Of a stretch of DNA of 64,000 nucleotides, positions 10,961-22,425 are shown one piece after another (position 1 is the stretch's first letter; the number at the start of each line of letters is the position of its first letter). Where the stretch lies: NCBI GenBank assembly GCA_007922225.1, contig ML680092.1:1-64000 (forward strand), in the 5' to 3' direction. The stretch is from Emydura subglobosa (lineage: Eukaryota; Chordata; Testudines; Chelidae). A program made the translations under genes and the position numbers. The notes under the pieces are model-generated. The model did no database searches. It was not told where the DNA came from and saw only the letters and a list, made by a program, of their open reading frames with translations.

Positions 10961-12203
10961 TGTGATACACTGTACCCCATGTACACCCTTATAGTGTGAT
11001 TTGTGTATCATTCATGTTCACCCTTATAGTGTAACTGTGTATTGTTTAATGCAAAGTGTGTCATGGAAGGTTTTTTGGAATGCTCATGACATACTGAACA
11101 TTATTATGATGATAGTGTGCTTAGTTATGAAACTCTGCTATGTAATATTCCCAAATGTGTATTTCACATGGCTTGAATAGATCCAGGTAAACAACAAGCA
11201 GCGATGGTTCGTGCCTTGCAGAGACATGCATACAGGAACAATAGACTGGCCTAAGCACCTGATAAGGTGACGCTCATTTGACTCAAGTGGAGGAAATTAT
11301 GCCCATTGCTGGACATCGCTGATCACCACCCCAGGGGTGACAAGGAAACACGTTTAAGGCAGAGGTGTCTCTGTCTCTGGAGCTCTACCTTGGAATCCAT
11401 CTACGAAGGACACTGAGAGACTGCCCACAGGGTTGGGGACTGGCTGCGGGAGTCATCTCAGCCATGCTGTGGAGTAAGCTAACATCAAAGTCTGAAAGCC
11501 TACAAAAGTGTTGTGTTTACTTTAGAATGCAATTTATCTTTTAATTAATTGTGATCAATCCTTGATTCATATTTATCTGGTTTATAATCGCTTAAAATCT
11601 TGCTGTAATCAACAAAATTATTTATTTGTTTTATCTAAAGCAGTGCATGTGGATTGAATGTGTGTAAAGACTTCACTTAGAGTGACAGAGCTGGTGAATA
11701 TCAATTTCTTTGGTAAATGGATGGACTAATGTAATGAGCTTTCAGAGTGCAGTGTGCAGCACTGAACCCTGTAAGATGGCAGTTCCCAGGGTTGCATCTG
11801 GAACTGGGGGTGTTTGCTCTGGGTCAATCCCATGAGCAGCTGGCCAGAAGTGCTCCTTCAATAGGTCAGGGACCGATTTTTCGCAGAAGGCTGGGCATGG
11901 GCTGACCCAGGAGTGGGTGGATCACACAGCAAAGCAGAGTAAGTCAGGGCCAGAGTGAGGAATTGGGGTGACACAGCTACACACCAGTCCAGATTGCAGG
12001 GGGGAACATCAGCGTGGTGCAGTGAGCACAGAGTATATGCACAGCTTGTTGCTCTGAATGAAGTTCACACTTTGAGCACTGGTATTTGTGATTTTAAGTG
12101 AGCCTTAAGTGCAGTGGCTGAGGACAGTCAGGAGCAGATCACAGTTTGTTATTTTCTGTTTCTTTATTTCAGGTGAGGGAAATGAGCACAGGGAAACACA
12201 AAG

Positions 12204-13266
12204 ATGTCTGGCAGTGAGGCAGCTGCAAAATTGGAAATTGCCCGGCTGCAGGTGCAGGAGAAAGAGAACGAACGTGAATTTCAAAAGTGGCAAGCAGAAC
12301 TGAAGTTTAAAGAAGAAAGTGCAGCCATGGAAGCAAAGGAGGCTGCTGAGGAAGCGATACAGAGACATGCCTTGGAGTTAAAACAGCAAGAACTGACTTT
12401 TGCTGCAGCCAAAGATTCTGCAGATAGAGCCTCAGCGGACAAGGAGCAGGAGAGAAAACACCAACTGGAAATGTTGGAGAAATACAAGAGGATCCCAGAT
12501 ACCCCATCGTCTCCCTCCACATCTAAAGCACCCAGCTTTGATAAGCAGCGTCCTGTTTACAAAGAGACAGACTGCAGCGAGGAGTACTTCATTACTTTTG
12601 AAAAGCTTTGTGCAGTACACAAGATTCCTGAGGAACTGAAAGTTCCCATTCTCATAGCAAACTTGTTGGGCAAAGCTTGTCTGTGTTTAATGAGCTGACA
12701 ATTGAGGAGGTTTTACGGTATGATGCATTCAAGAGAGCTGTCTTGTACCTGTAGTGTACAGAATGAAATTTAGAAATCTTAAGAAGGCTGCAGGCATGAC
12801 TCATAGTGAATATGCTTATATATTGGGTGCTTTGTTGTCCAAATGGGTTAAAGGGAAGAATATTGTGTCTTATGACCAATTATTTGATTTGATAGCTCGA
12901 GTGATGTTTCTAAGCAGTTGTACAGATGATGTGAGGAACAGCCTGTGGAATAAGGATTTGAAATCTCGGAGAGAAATGGCTGCAATGGCAGGTGCCTCTG
13001 AGCAAGTACAGATGTCTATGGGCCATAAGCCTCAGAGGGAGGGGCAGAAACCCAGTTCTAAAGGGGGATCCCATTTTACCCCTCTGAAGAAGGAGGGTGG
13101 ATGGGAAGACAGACAATCACACCCCCCCCCCCCCAGAAACCCTGTCTCTTCTAGAAAAACCCAGTACAACTCACCTATGAAGGAGGAGGGTCCAATAAGA
13201 AGTTCCAAATGCAACTCCACTGAGCATTTGAAAAACCAGTGCCCGGGGCTGAAAGGGGGTAAGTGA
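12204..13266 (+). pseudogene. Element A gag, frame-broken
   Basis: Starts at 12,204 (MSGSEAAAKLEIARLQVQEK), giving a long charged coiled coil. It then enters the SCAN-like capsid domain (FEKLCAVHKIPEELKV), breaks near 12,690, and continues in another frame from 12,754 (MKFRNLKKAAGMTHSEYA) through the rest of the capsid-like domain to a degenerate zinc knuckle in which CNSTEHLKNQC has lost one cysteine. The capsid segment matches that of element B closely enough to place both in the same clade. Confidence 0.75.
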
Positions 13267-13269
13267 ATG

Positions 13270-13643
13270 CAGGCACCCACCATTTACAGGACTGGCTTTG
13301 TGGGTGTTGTGGGTGCAGGGAATAGTAAGGCGTTTCTCAGAGGTATCCAGATAAAAGGCAGGGTGGTGTTGGATGGAGGAACAATGGAACACAACTTTCT
13401 CTAGTCAGGCCAGGCTGGGTCCTAGAGGGCGACATGTTACCTGGCCAGGAAACATTGATCCAAGTAGAGAGAGGTGGTAAGACCTGTGTGTCTGTGGCTA
13501 GCGTGCAGGTACAGTGTGAAGGCTTGGAAGGTAATCTAAGGACAGGGCTGCTGGATGAAATCCCCACTGAAATGCTGATTGGAAATTACTTTCCACGGGT
13601 GGCTAGGGCTATCAGTGTGGTGATCAGCAGTGGCCAGGAATAA
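13270..13643 (+). pseudogene. Element A protease remnant
   Basis: Fragments in two frames resemble the retroviral-type aspartyl protease of this clade: VVLDGGTMEHNF where a D-S/T-G active site would be expected, and a later GLLDEIPTEMLIGNYF matching the ADVLIGND block of element B. Frameshifts and a changed active site indicate it is dead. Confidence 0.5.
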
Positions 13644-13654
13644 AACACCGCCCA

Positions 13655-14130
13655 CCCGTCCCACGCACTTACCCAGTGCATGCCGCCTGCCTCTCCCACT
13701 GCAGCCCCGCAGCCCGGCGCCACCTGGGACAGGGCAGCCTCATCCCCCGGCCTGGGGGGGGGTCAGGCCAACCCTTCACGATGCACTGGGGGGAGATGCT
13801 GAGGGGTGCAACTCATGCCTCCTGGGTCCCCCTCCCGTCGTGAAGTGCCAGGCTGGCGCAACCCCTCCCCCCGCACTTATTCGCCACTCCAGCCCCGCAG
13901 CCTGGTGCCGGCTCACTCGGGGCAGCCTCACCACCGCCGGCCGGGTGGGGGGGCACCGGGCCGCCCCTTCACAACACATGGGGGGCGCAGGAGGCTCTGC
14001 ACCCCTCAGAGCCTCCTGTGTCCCCACCTTCTGTGTGTCATGAAGGGCTGGCCCAACGGCCTCCCCTATCCTGGCGCCTGGGGGCCTGCCCCTACCCACC
14101 ACCCCAGTATGCCACTGCTCTGCACCCAAT
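13655..14130. repeat. GC-rich tandem repeat inside element A
   Basis: Two and a partial third imperfect units of about 190-200 bp, each with ccccgcagcc(c/t)gg, a gcagcctca word, a G-run, a (c/a)cttcac(g/a)a word and cctcctg(g/t)gtccc. Composition is far more GC-rich than the flanks. It separates the protease remnant from the later element A sequence. Confidence 0.6.
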
Positions 14131-14139
14131 ACTCAGCCT

Positions 14140-14634
14140 GTGCCTCAGGCTTTGAGAGGGAGTTGTGTGGCTGACTTTCCGGAGGGGAGCAGTCACACAA
14201 TTGACCCCTCAGGCATAAAAGAGGAGGTGACAGAGAGTGCCCAAACTTCTCCCCCAGGTTTTCAGGACTCTCACCCTTCTGTGCTGCTGGAAATTAACTC
14301 TGCCTTTTTAAGAAAGGAAGATCCAGTTTCCACTGAAGAAGAAGGTGTCTGTGAGAATTTGAATCAGCTTGCTGGCAGGGGAGACGGGATATTTCCCCAG
14401 GCAGGTAAAACACAGAAGGCACCTGGGTGGCTAGAAGCAAAAACTGCAAACGCTCTTAACCGAGAGAGAATACATCATAGCTCTCTAGGACTAAGGGGAG
14501 GATTCAGTGTTGGGAGTGAAGACCACCGAGTGACCCCAAGGAAGGAGAGGGACTTTCTGCACATGTATAGTCTTGGGTTGGGGGACAGATCCACAAAGGG
14601 CCAACTGACATGCAGGATCTCCCCCAGACCCTGA
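14140..14634 (+). pseudogene. Element A region between protease and integrase
   Basis: An open frame of 164 codons without a recognised domain, acidic and Ser/Pro-rich, in the position of the spacer that in element B separates protease from the integrase zinc finger. Downstream pol sequence is missing. Confidence 0.4.
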
Positions 14635-15185
14635 GGCACCAAAATCCAAAGGGTCCAAGCAGGGGAAACACTGAAAGGAAGAAAGCCTGGGACTAACCAC
14701 ATGCAAAGGTCCATTAGGCTATTGAATGGCAAGAAGGGCTAGACCAACCAACCCCAAAACCAGACTTGCCTGAAAAAAGAGCATGGTATAATGAACATAC
14801 TTGTAAACACCCATCTGTGATAAAAAATTCGGTACTGATGCTAAGCTTGTGATGGAAATTGCAATACTCATGTTAAGTCTTGTGGTTAGATATATAATGT
14901 ATAGATTTCTGGAAAAAGCCTTTGATCGTGCTCAGAATAGCAAATGAGGAAACTGAGGCAGGCTGCCTCATGGCTTTGATGGCTAAATATCAAAAGAACC
15001 CTGATTAACTGCCTCTGGATTAGCCAGTGGCTAACTCTCCTGCAGCTCTGTAAGAGGGGAGGTGTGACACACTGTACCTCATGTACACCCTTAGGGTGTG
15101 ATTTGTGTATCATTCATATTCACCCTTATAGTGTATCTGTGTTTTGTTTAATGCAAAGGTCATGGAAGTTGTTTTTGGAATGCTC

Positions 15186-15190
15186 ATGAC
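15186..15190. repeat. Target-site duplication ATGAC (left)
   Basis: ATGAC precedes element B and recurs directly after it at 22,236-22,240. The uninterrupted sister LTR has the word once at the same place (11,086-11,090). Confidence 0.92.
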
Positions 15191-16523
15191 TGTGACCCGT
15201 CCGTGCCCAGGCAGCCACCTGAAAATGCCAAGGGCAGGGCAGGCTGCAAACGGAGAGCAGATTCTCCCAGCACTGGTTGGTGACACTGAAGCCAGACTTC
15301 CCAGCCAGCCACAAACTGCACTTCTGAATCCCCACAGAAGCCAGTATACAAATGCACACAGCCCCCTTTACTGCATTTCAGCTCCAGGCTCCCAAATCAG
15401 CACTAGGTCCAGTAAAGAGACCAGTTATTTAAACTCTATGCTCTTTACTAAAAAGGTTCCCTCTGACCCCAGGGGGTCAGCCACAGCACCAGTTCAATAT
15501 GAGTTTGGATCTTACCTAAAATACCACGCTCCCAGCCAATCCTTTAGTAACTAAAACTAAAAGTTTATTGTAAAAGAAAGAAATAAACCATATGAGAAAT
15601 GTTAAAGGGTCAAAGCAAATCAGATACATACAAATGATTGAAAGTCCATATACATCAGGTTTCTAGAAGAATTGTGGAGGCTTGTACAGTTCCTCTGGTA
15701 TACATCCAACACCTGGATGGGCCTTAGTCCTTCGGTTCAGTTGGAAGTGAATTGACCCAGAGGCAGGTATATGTCAGTAACTGAACAGGAACAAAGGCAA
15801 AATGGATTCTGTGGTTTGATCTTATATACCCTCTGTCCCTGGTCACGCGGCCTTGTGGAATGTTACAGGAACTAAAATGGAGTCCAGAGTCACATAGGCC
15901 AATCCTGGTAACTCTTCAGGTATGCCTTCAGTTTCTTCCTGGGCCCCTTGCATCCCTGAGTGTCTTGATGGGCCATTAAGCAGGCTATTGTTCTGCATCC
16001 ATCCTGTCTGAGGGCTTGTTCATACTTACCTGGAAATTCGGCGGTAGTTGACGGGAGTTACGCAAACTGCACAGAGTAGTTTGCGTAACTCCCGTCGACT
16101 GCTTCTGCGTGCGGTTCACATTGCGCGGAGCCGACAGGAAATGCGTTCCCGTCAGCTCTGCGCTACGCTAGTTGAGGGGGTGGACTTATTACGTCGACTC
16201 CCTCATCGATTGAGCGGGTCTCACTGACCGCTCAATTGATCATGAAAGATCAATCTGGCGGCGGTGATTTTGCTGCTGACAGTGTAAATATAGCCTGAGT
16301 TGTTACCCAGATAGCACAATTTGAAATACAGATATATCAAATATATCTATAACTTCCATTTCACATATTACACATGAACATAAGTATTATTATCCAACTT
16401 AGCATATTATAACCTTTCTAACAGTACCTGACATGGTATATCTTACATGGATTATTATGATTTTGACATATTGATGTCAAACAATATAACAAATGCTCTC
16501 CCCCCCATCTACCCAGCATGACA
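15191..16523 (-). repeat. Element B 3' LTR carrying a MITE
   Basis: 1,333 bp, longer than its partner by 288 bases, which is accounted for by a 283-bp MITE, its 4-base target duplication and one base of indel difference. Confidence 0.92.
16013..16295. mobile_element. 283-bp MITE with perfect-looking internal hairpin
   Basis: Absent from the other LTR of element B, with TGAG duplicated at 16,009-16,012 and 16,296-16,299. Ends are ggct...agcc. Inside is a hairpin whose arms (16,046-16,068 and 16,078-16,100) pair at 22 of 23 positions around a 9-base loop. It contains no open frame and must rely on another element's transposase. The superfamily is not clear from a 4-bp TGAG duplication and weak terminal repeats. 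Confidence 0.85.
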
Positions 16524-16529
16524 CCCCCA

Positions 16530-17321
16530 ACACGAGACTGGTGTAGAAAGGAGCAATCTGAGCTCCTGAATACACCTCAAGGGCCCCCCAGTCTTGACAA
16601 TGCATCAGCTGCCAGATTCTCTTTACCCTTAATGTGTTCATATCACATTCCTGTAAGGCTAAACTCCAATGGAGCAGCCTGGAGTTGGTCCCTTTGGCTT
16701 TGTGTAACCACTACAATGGAGTGTGATCACTGAGCACAGTAAACTTTCTGTTATATAAATAGGGTTGAAGCTGTTTTATGGCGTAGACAATGGCATAACA
16801 TTCCTTTTCTATGGTAACATAATGCTGTTCCGCGGGAGTTAGTTTTTTGCTCAGGTATGCGATGGGGTGCCTCTTACTCCCCTCCCCGACAGCTCTTTAC
16901 CCAATGTTAGAAGCATCTGTGCACAGGAAGAACATTTTTTCAAAATCAGGGCTGGCCAATACAGGCTCCTTAGATAAGGCCTCTTCTATCCTTTGGAAGC
17001 CCTGCTCACAGGTCTCAGTCCACTTTACTATGTCCAGATTTCCCTTTTTGGTAAGGTCTGTTATGGGAGCTACAATGTCACTAAACCCTTTATAAATCTG
17101 TGATAGTAGTTGGGCAGCCCAATAAAGGATTGGACATGTTTCTTTGTTTTAGGCTCAGGTCAGCCCTTTACAGCTTCCACTTTCAAAGGATCAGGGCGTA
17201 TTATCCCACTGCCCACCCTGTGTCCCAGGTATGACACTTCTGCAGCTCCTAACATGCATTTAGAGACTTTAACTGTAAAGTTGGCCTCTCTGAGTCTTTG
17301 AAACACGACCCCCATGTGGTA
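16530..17321 (-). pseudogene. Element B RNase H, last domain before the 3' LTR
   Basis: Reading the minus strand from about 17,060 gives the tether and RNase H: LCTDASNIG (with D), HPIAYLSKKLTP, IEKECYAIVYAI with the Glu, and TVLSDHTPL with the last Asp. Stops lie just after the first Asp and near the end. It runs to within about 50 bases of the purine tract and the 3' LTR, so nothing follows it. Confidence 0.85.
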
Positions 17322-17942
17322 CTAATGATCTCCCCAGGAATCGCTGAAAATAGCCAAGTCGTCTATATAGGCTCTGGCAAAGTTTTGTAACCTGACCAAA
17401 ACCTCATTAATGAGCCTCATAAAGGTAGCACTGGAATTTTTTAACCCAAATGGCAGAAACTTGAATTCATATAGACCAGAATCCACTATGAAAGCAGATT
17501 TTTCCTGGGCATCAGCGTCTAAGGGAATTTGCCAGTATCCCCGAGTTAGATCCAGTGTGCTTATGAACTTTGTACCCCCCAACTGGTCCAATAATTCTTC
17601 TATGCTGGGCATGGGGTATGGGTCAGGCTGTGTGATTGCATTCAGCTTTCTGTAATCTCCACAGAACCTCATGATTTTATCCTTCTTGGGCACCATCAAA
17701 ATGGGAGACGCCCAGGGACTGCTTGACTTGATAATTATCCCCATTTCTAACATGCTTTCTACCTCCTCCTGGATCTGTTTCTGCATTTCCCCGTTGGCCA
17801 GATATGCTCTGCTAGGCATCGGGCCAGGCCCTGTAGTTAGAATGGAGTGCACAATCTTGTCAGTTACACCTGGCCGGTTGGAGAACGCTTGCCTGTGATG
17901 TTTCAACAGGGCTAACATTTCCTGCTTCTGGGCAGCATCCAA
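17322..17942 (-). pseudogene. Element B reverse transcriptase
   Basis: Gypsy-type RT in one frame of 206 codons. Recognisable blocks are MLEMGIIIKSSSPWASPI, FCGDYRKLNAIT, FISTLDLTRGYWQIPL, FLPFGLKNSSATF and the catalytic RAYIDD. It lies downstream of the integrase on the same strand, the reverse of the usual Ty3/gypsy order. A stop after the YIDD block ends the open frame early. Confidence 0.9.
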
Positions 17943-18092
17943 ACCTTTCCCAAACTCAATGTTTCTCCCTTGCTTTCTGCAACCAAATCAATCAAAGGGA
18001 CGGATGATGTTCCTTCATCAGCACAACAAATCATATTGACAGTTGCCTCCCTTTCACAATAAATTTTCAGTCTGTTAGCATGAACCAGCTGT

Positions 18093-19150
18093 TCAGCTCC
18101 TCTTCCATGAGGCTTTCTGACACTTAACCCTCTCTACTACCTCATACGGTCCGAACCAGACATCCTGCATTTTATTTCTTCTTACTGGGATCAGCACAAG
18201 TACCCTATCCCCAAGTTCAAAAGCCCTTTCCTCCGCATGCCTGTCATACCAAGCCTTCTGAACTCCTTGACTTCTCTCAAGGTCCTGCTGAACCAAACTC
18301 ATCATGTCCTGCAACCACTCTCTAAACTGTGACATGTATTTCCCCACTGGTTGTTCTGTCATCTCTATGTTACCCTCCCAGGAATCACGAATCAGATCCA
18401 GATACCTGCCTCCCGTAAAGCAGCTCAAAAGTAGCAAATCCTATAGACTCTTGAGGTACACTCCTTTATGCATATAGCAGATAAGGTAACAGGACATCCC
18501 AGTCATTCTGGCATCTGTCCACATACACCTTTAGCATGGCCTTCAATGTCCCATTAAATCTCTCTACCAAGCCATTGGTTTCTGGACGATAGGGGGCAGC
18601 TTTCAGATGACCTACTCTGCACAGCTCCCATAGCTGCTTAAATACAACTGACATTCAAATTGGCACCACTGTCTGACAAGATTTCCTTAGGAAAACCCAC
18701 TCTGCTAAAAATAGTAAACAGGGCGGTAGCCACTGTCTCAGCCTCCACATTGGATAAGGCTACAGCCTCAGGATACCTGGTGGCAAAATCCACCAACGCC
18801 AGAATATACTTATTCCCATTTCTGGAAGATTTGGGGAGTGGCCCCCCAATATCCACAGACACCCTGGCAAATGCCTCCCCATAATGGGCAAAGATTGCAG
18901 GGGAACCTTCCTAGGACCCTTCACACTCATGCGCTTCTGACACAAATCACAGCTCCTGCAATAACCCCTCACTGTGTCAGCCATGTGAGGCCAATAAAAG
19001 TTTTGCTTCAGCCTGTCACAAGTCTTGTCTATACCCAGATGCCCTGCAAAAGGATTATCATGAGCCGCTTCAATAATTCCCTTCTATATTCCTCAGGTAC
19101 TACAAGCTGCTTGCAGTTTCCGTCATGAGGCTGCTTCTTCCCTGCAGGGG
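18093..19150 (-). pseudogene. Element B integrase, several frame breaks
   Basis: Located between protease and RT. The H2C2 zinc finger spans a frameshift near 19,050 (HDNPFAGH, then CRSCDLCQ). The catalytic core shows VDIGGPLP with the first Asp, LSDSGANL with the second Asp, and NGLVERFNG with the Glu, in three broken frames (18,862-18,638 and 18,654-18,466). The C-terminal domain (18,437-18,093) has ELGDRVLVLIPVR, typical of gypsy integrases, and WFGPYEVVE. Confidence 0.85.
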
Positions 19151-19299
19151 GATTTCTATATAGCAAGCCTTCATTCATGAAAAACCTGCCTGCTCCCTCT
19201 TCTGTAGGAGCTAGGCTGTGGGCCTCTATCCTGGCCCCCTCTAAAGAAACATCTTCACGCTGAGCCCTAACAAATTCCTCCTGAATTTCATTCAAATTC

Positions 19300-19812
19300 A
19301 GAGCCGTCTCAGGCACATCCAACTCACTCCCAGCTGGCAACACCGGAGAAGAATCCCCCGTCTGTTCCCCAACCCTCTCGTGATCATCAGATAGGGTATC
19401 CACATCAGAACCACATTTTCTTTGTGATCTAATGATGACATTGGCCTTACTATTAAGAATTACAGTGTCATTCCCTATTAACACGTCCGCTGGGAGCAGC
19501 TGCCAAACTCCTACCACCATATCACCCTTAAAATCCTCCCACTCCAAGTGGACTTTTGCTAAGGGCACCTTTACCTTGTACTCAGAAAGTGCTACCAAAT
19601 TTACACTCCTATCTGGCAAATAATCCTCTTCCTGGACCAATTCCTTCTTAACCAAGGTCATTTCTGAGGCAGAATCCCTCCATCCAGTGCACACAATCCC
19701 ATTGACCCTGGCACTCTTTATGAATTCCTCATTGCCCCTTCCTGTCTCTGTTCTCACATAGTTCGTGAGGCAGCCCTCACTCCCCCCGCTGGGGATTTCC
19801 AAGGTGGCAGCT
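19300..19812 (-). pseudogene. Element B aspartyl protease and spacer
   Basis: Contains GWRDSASEMTLV, in the position of the retroviral-type D-S/T-G/A active site, and LLPADVLIGNDTV, equivalent to the I-L-G-x-D block near the end of such proteases. An acidic spacer follows. It is continuous with the beginning of the integrase zinc finger, which places protease upstream of integrase. Confidence 0.7.
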
Positions 19813-21074
19813 TTAACAATTGCAGTGTTTGTCTGCCGACACAAGGTGGCGGGATCCTCCTGTATCTGGCCAGTCATTTGAATTAATTGCTGGCCTTGGA
19901 TTATTTCTGTCCCCATGGTTTGGACAATTTGGCCTTATATGGCCAGCGAGTCCACACTGGAAGCATGTGGCAGGTTTTCCCCTTGGGTGAGCGCTTTTGA
20001 CCTCTGGGTTGGTATAAGACTTCCTGGCCAAGTTGGGACTAGTTTTATTCCTGGACCTATCTTCCCTTTTAACCTGCGATGAACAGGGGTTGCTTTTCCC
20101 TTGAGGCTTATGCCCCTCCCTGTTCCTATTTTCCATGAAAGCATCTGCAATCTGTGCCACTTCCAGAATGGCATCGGGGTTTTTATCCAGAACAGCTGCT
20201 CTGATATAGTGGGGTGCTATTTCCAGGAGCTGCTCTCTAGCAAACATATCAATAACTTTGCTATAACTGTTATAAGCCTTTGCTCCCTCGACCCACCTTT
20301 TCATACACACAAGCAGTTTATGAGCAGTTTCAACATAGGTAACACTTTCAGGCAGCTTAACATTTCTAAATTTCAGCCTATAAGACTCGGGAGTAATTTT
20401 AATCCTTTGCAACACTGCTTCTTTAAATTTCACATAATCTAATGCATCATCCAACTCCATTTCATTAAATACCGTCCTGACTTTTCCAGTCAATTTGGTG
20501 AGCAGAACAGGCATTCTTCTCTCACCAGGAACCTGATGAATACTACAGAGCTTTTTAAAAGTAGACAAAAATTATTCAGTATCCTCGTTATCTCTGTAAA
20601 TGGGACAGATCCTTTCCAGATCTTTGACGGTGAGAAGCGAAGAGTTCTCAGAAGGCTGCGACAAACCCTTTTCTCTTCCTGGATCCGGAGCTGGATTTTG
20701 GCTGCTTCCATCTGTCTTTGTTGCTCCTCCATTTGTCTTTGTTGCGCTTTTTCAGCTATTTTTTCCTGTCTCTGTTGCACCTCCTCCTCCGCAGCCCTTT
20801 GTAACTCGGCTGCCTGTCGCTTTTCCCAAAGGCGCAGTTCTGCCATTTCTCTCTCATATTGAAGACGCTGGTTCCCCCAGGCTGGCTGCTGATCTTCCTC
20901 AGCTGCTCCCTTTGGGGAAGAGTCAGTTGGAGATCCTATTTCCTGGTCATTGTCTCTGAGCAGATCTCTCATTTTCTGCTCTGAGATATCCCCTTTAAGA
21001 GCTAATTTTCTCTCTTTGCATAACTGTTTAAGCTGTTTTGCGCTCATCTCGTCATATGATCTCTGCACACTCAT
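19813..21074 (-). pseudogene. Element B gag, one frameshift
   Basis: Begins MSVQRSYDEMSAKQLKQL at 21,074. The N-terminal part has a SAP-like helix pair, then a Glu/Gln-rich coiled coil (residues ~70-140). A frame shift near 20,560 leads to the SCAN-like capsid region (FKKLCSIHQVPGERRM) and a complete CCHC zinc knuckle CFQCGLAGHIRPNC. This would be the structural protein that packages the element RNA. The shift could be a decay mutation, since no recoding signal is evident. Confidence 0.85.
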
Positions 21075-21190
21075 CTGGACTAACTTTAATCTTTAACACT
21101 CTCAATATCAAATTTTAAAATTTGGAATAGCATGAGGTTCTGATCCAAACCCCAAATGTTCTGGTTCTGTGGATTCTGTGACTACACCAC

Positions 21191-22235
21191 TGTGACCCAT
21201 CCGTGCCCAGGGCAGCCACCTGAAAATGCCAAGGGCAGGGCAGGCTGCAAATGGAGAGCAGATTCTCCCAGCACTGGTTGGTGACACTGAAGCCAAACTT
21301 CCCAGCCAGCCACAAACTGCACTTCTGAATCCCCACAGAAGCCAGTATACAAATGCACACAGCCCCCTTTACTGCATTTCAGCTCCAGGCTCCCAAATCA
21401 GCACTAGATCCAGTAAGGAGACCAGTTATTTAAACTCTATGCTCTTTACTAAAAAGGTTCCCTCTGACCCCAGGGGGTCAGCCACAGCACCAGTTCAATA
21501 TGAGTTTGGATCTTACCTAAAATACCACGCTCCCAGCCAATCCTTTAGTAACTAAAACTAAAAGTTTATTGTAAAAGAAAGAAATAAACCATATGAGAAA
21601 TGTTAAAGGGTCAAAGCAAATCAGATACATACAAATGATTGAAAGTCCATATACATCAGGTTTCTAGAAGAATTGTGGAGGCTTGTACAGTTCCTCTGGT
21701 ATACATCCAACACCTGGATGGGCCTTAGTCCTTCGGTTCAGTTGGAAGTGAATTGACCCAGAGGCAAGTATATGTCAGTAACTGAACAGGAACAAAGGCA
21801 AAATGGATTCTGTGGTTTGATCTTATATACCCTCTGTCCCTGGTCACGCGGCCTTGTGGAATGTTACAGGAACTAAAATGGAGTCCAGAGTCACATAGGC
21901 CAATCCTGGTAACTCTTCAGGTATGCCTTCAGTTTCTTCCTGGGCCCCTTGCATCCCTGAGTGTCTTGATGGGCCATTAAGAAGGCTATTGTTCTGCATC
22001 CATCCTGTCTGAGTTGTTACCCAGATAGCACAATTTGAAATACAGATATATCAAATATATCTATAACTTCCATTTCACATAGTACACATGAACATAAGTA
22101 TTATTATCCGACAGCATATTATAACCTTTCTAACAGTACCTGACATGGCATATCTTACATGGATTATTATGATTTTGACATATTGATGTCAAACAATATA
22201 ACAAATGCTCTCCCCCCCATCTACCCAGCATGACA
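21191..22235 (-). repeat. Element B 5' LTR
   Basis: 1,045 bp, on the minus strand TGTCATGCTGG...GGGTCACA. Other copies of the same LTR are at 15,191, 36,081 and 41,676. Confidence 0.92.
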
Positions 22236-22240
22236 ATGAC
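22236..22240. repeat. Target-site duplication ATGAC (right)
   Basis: Right partner of the duplication at 15,186-15,190. Confidence 0.92.
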
Positions 22241-22425
22241 ATACTGAACATTATTGTTATGGTAGTATGTTTCCTGCAATGTCATATCTGTAAGATACAA
22301 AACTCTGCTATGTAATATTCCCAAATGTGTGTCTCACATGGCTTGAATAGATCCAGGCAAACAGGAAACAAAGTGAGGGTTCATGCCTTATGGGGCATGC
22401 ATACAGTAGCAATGGACAAAGTGGT

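Larger units (their letters stand above)
10961..15190 (+). mobile_element. Gypsy-type element A, internally deleted (left part)
   Basis: 5' LTR 10,961-12,011 (TGTGATACAC...CATCA, about 1.05 kb). After three bases follows a primer-site-like TGGTGCAGTGAGCAC (12,015). The internal region (12,015-15,062) has gag, a decayed protease, a GC-rich tandem insert and an inter-domain region, but no integrase, RT or RNase H. Internal length is about 3.05 kb against 4.67 kb in relative B, which points to deletion. A purine-rich tract (gtaagaggggagg) directly precedes the 3' LTR at 15,063, which begins TGTGACACAC and is interrupted at 15,190 by element B, continuing at 22,241. Confidence 0.85.
15191..22235 (-). 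mobile_element. Gypsy-type element B with copia-like domain order
   Basis: A nearly full-length LTR retrotransposon on the minus strand. Its 5' LTR is 21,191-22,235 and its 3' LTR is 15,191-16,523. The LTRs are almost identical by eye apart from a 283-bp MITE in the left one, so the insertion is young. Just inside the 5' LTR, after one base, is TGGTGTAGTCACAGAATCC, a probable primer-binding site (tRNA not identified). A ttggggg purine tract precedes the 3' LTR. Domain order on the minus strand is gag, protease, integrase, reverse transcriptase, RNase H. Ty3/gypsy elements normally have integrase last. The RT is gypsy-like, so this fits the Gmr1-like group of deuterostome gypsy elements with copia-like order. 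Frameshifts and stops have disabled it. Confidence 0.9.
15063..22425 (+). mobile_element. Element A 3' LTR, split by element B
   Basis: The first part (15,063-15,190) and second part (22,241 to about 22,425) align with 10,961-11,250 of the 5' LTR. Joined at the ATGAC target they restore the order seen in the intact copy (gctcatgacatactgaac at 11,081-11,098). Beyond about 22,425 similarity stops, so the LTR is truncated. Confidence 0.85.

Noticed and set aside
15144..15554. Open frame repeated at 21,226-21,555 and 36,167-36,457
   Set aside because: It is the same stretch of element B LTR in each place, antisense to the element. Repetition reflects LTR copies, not a gene family.
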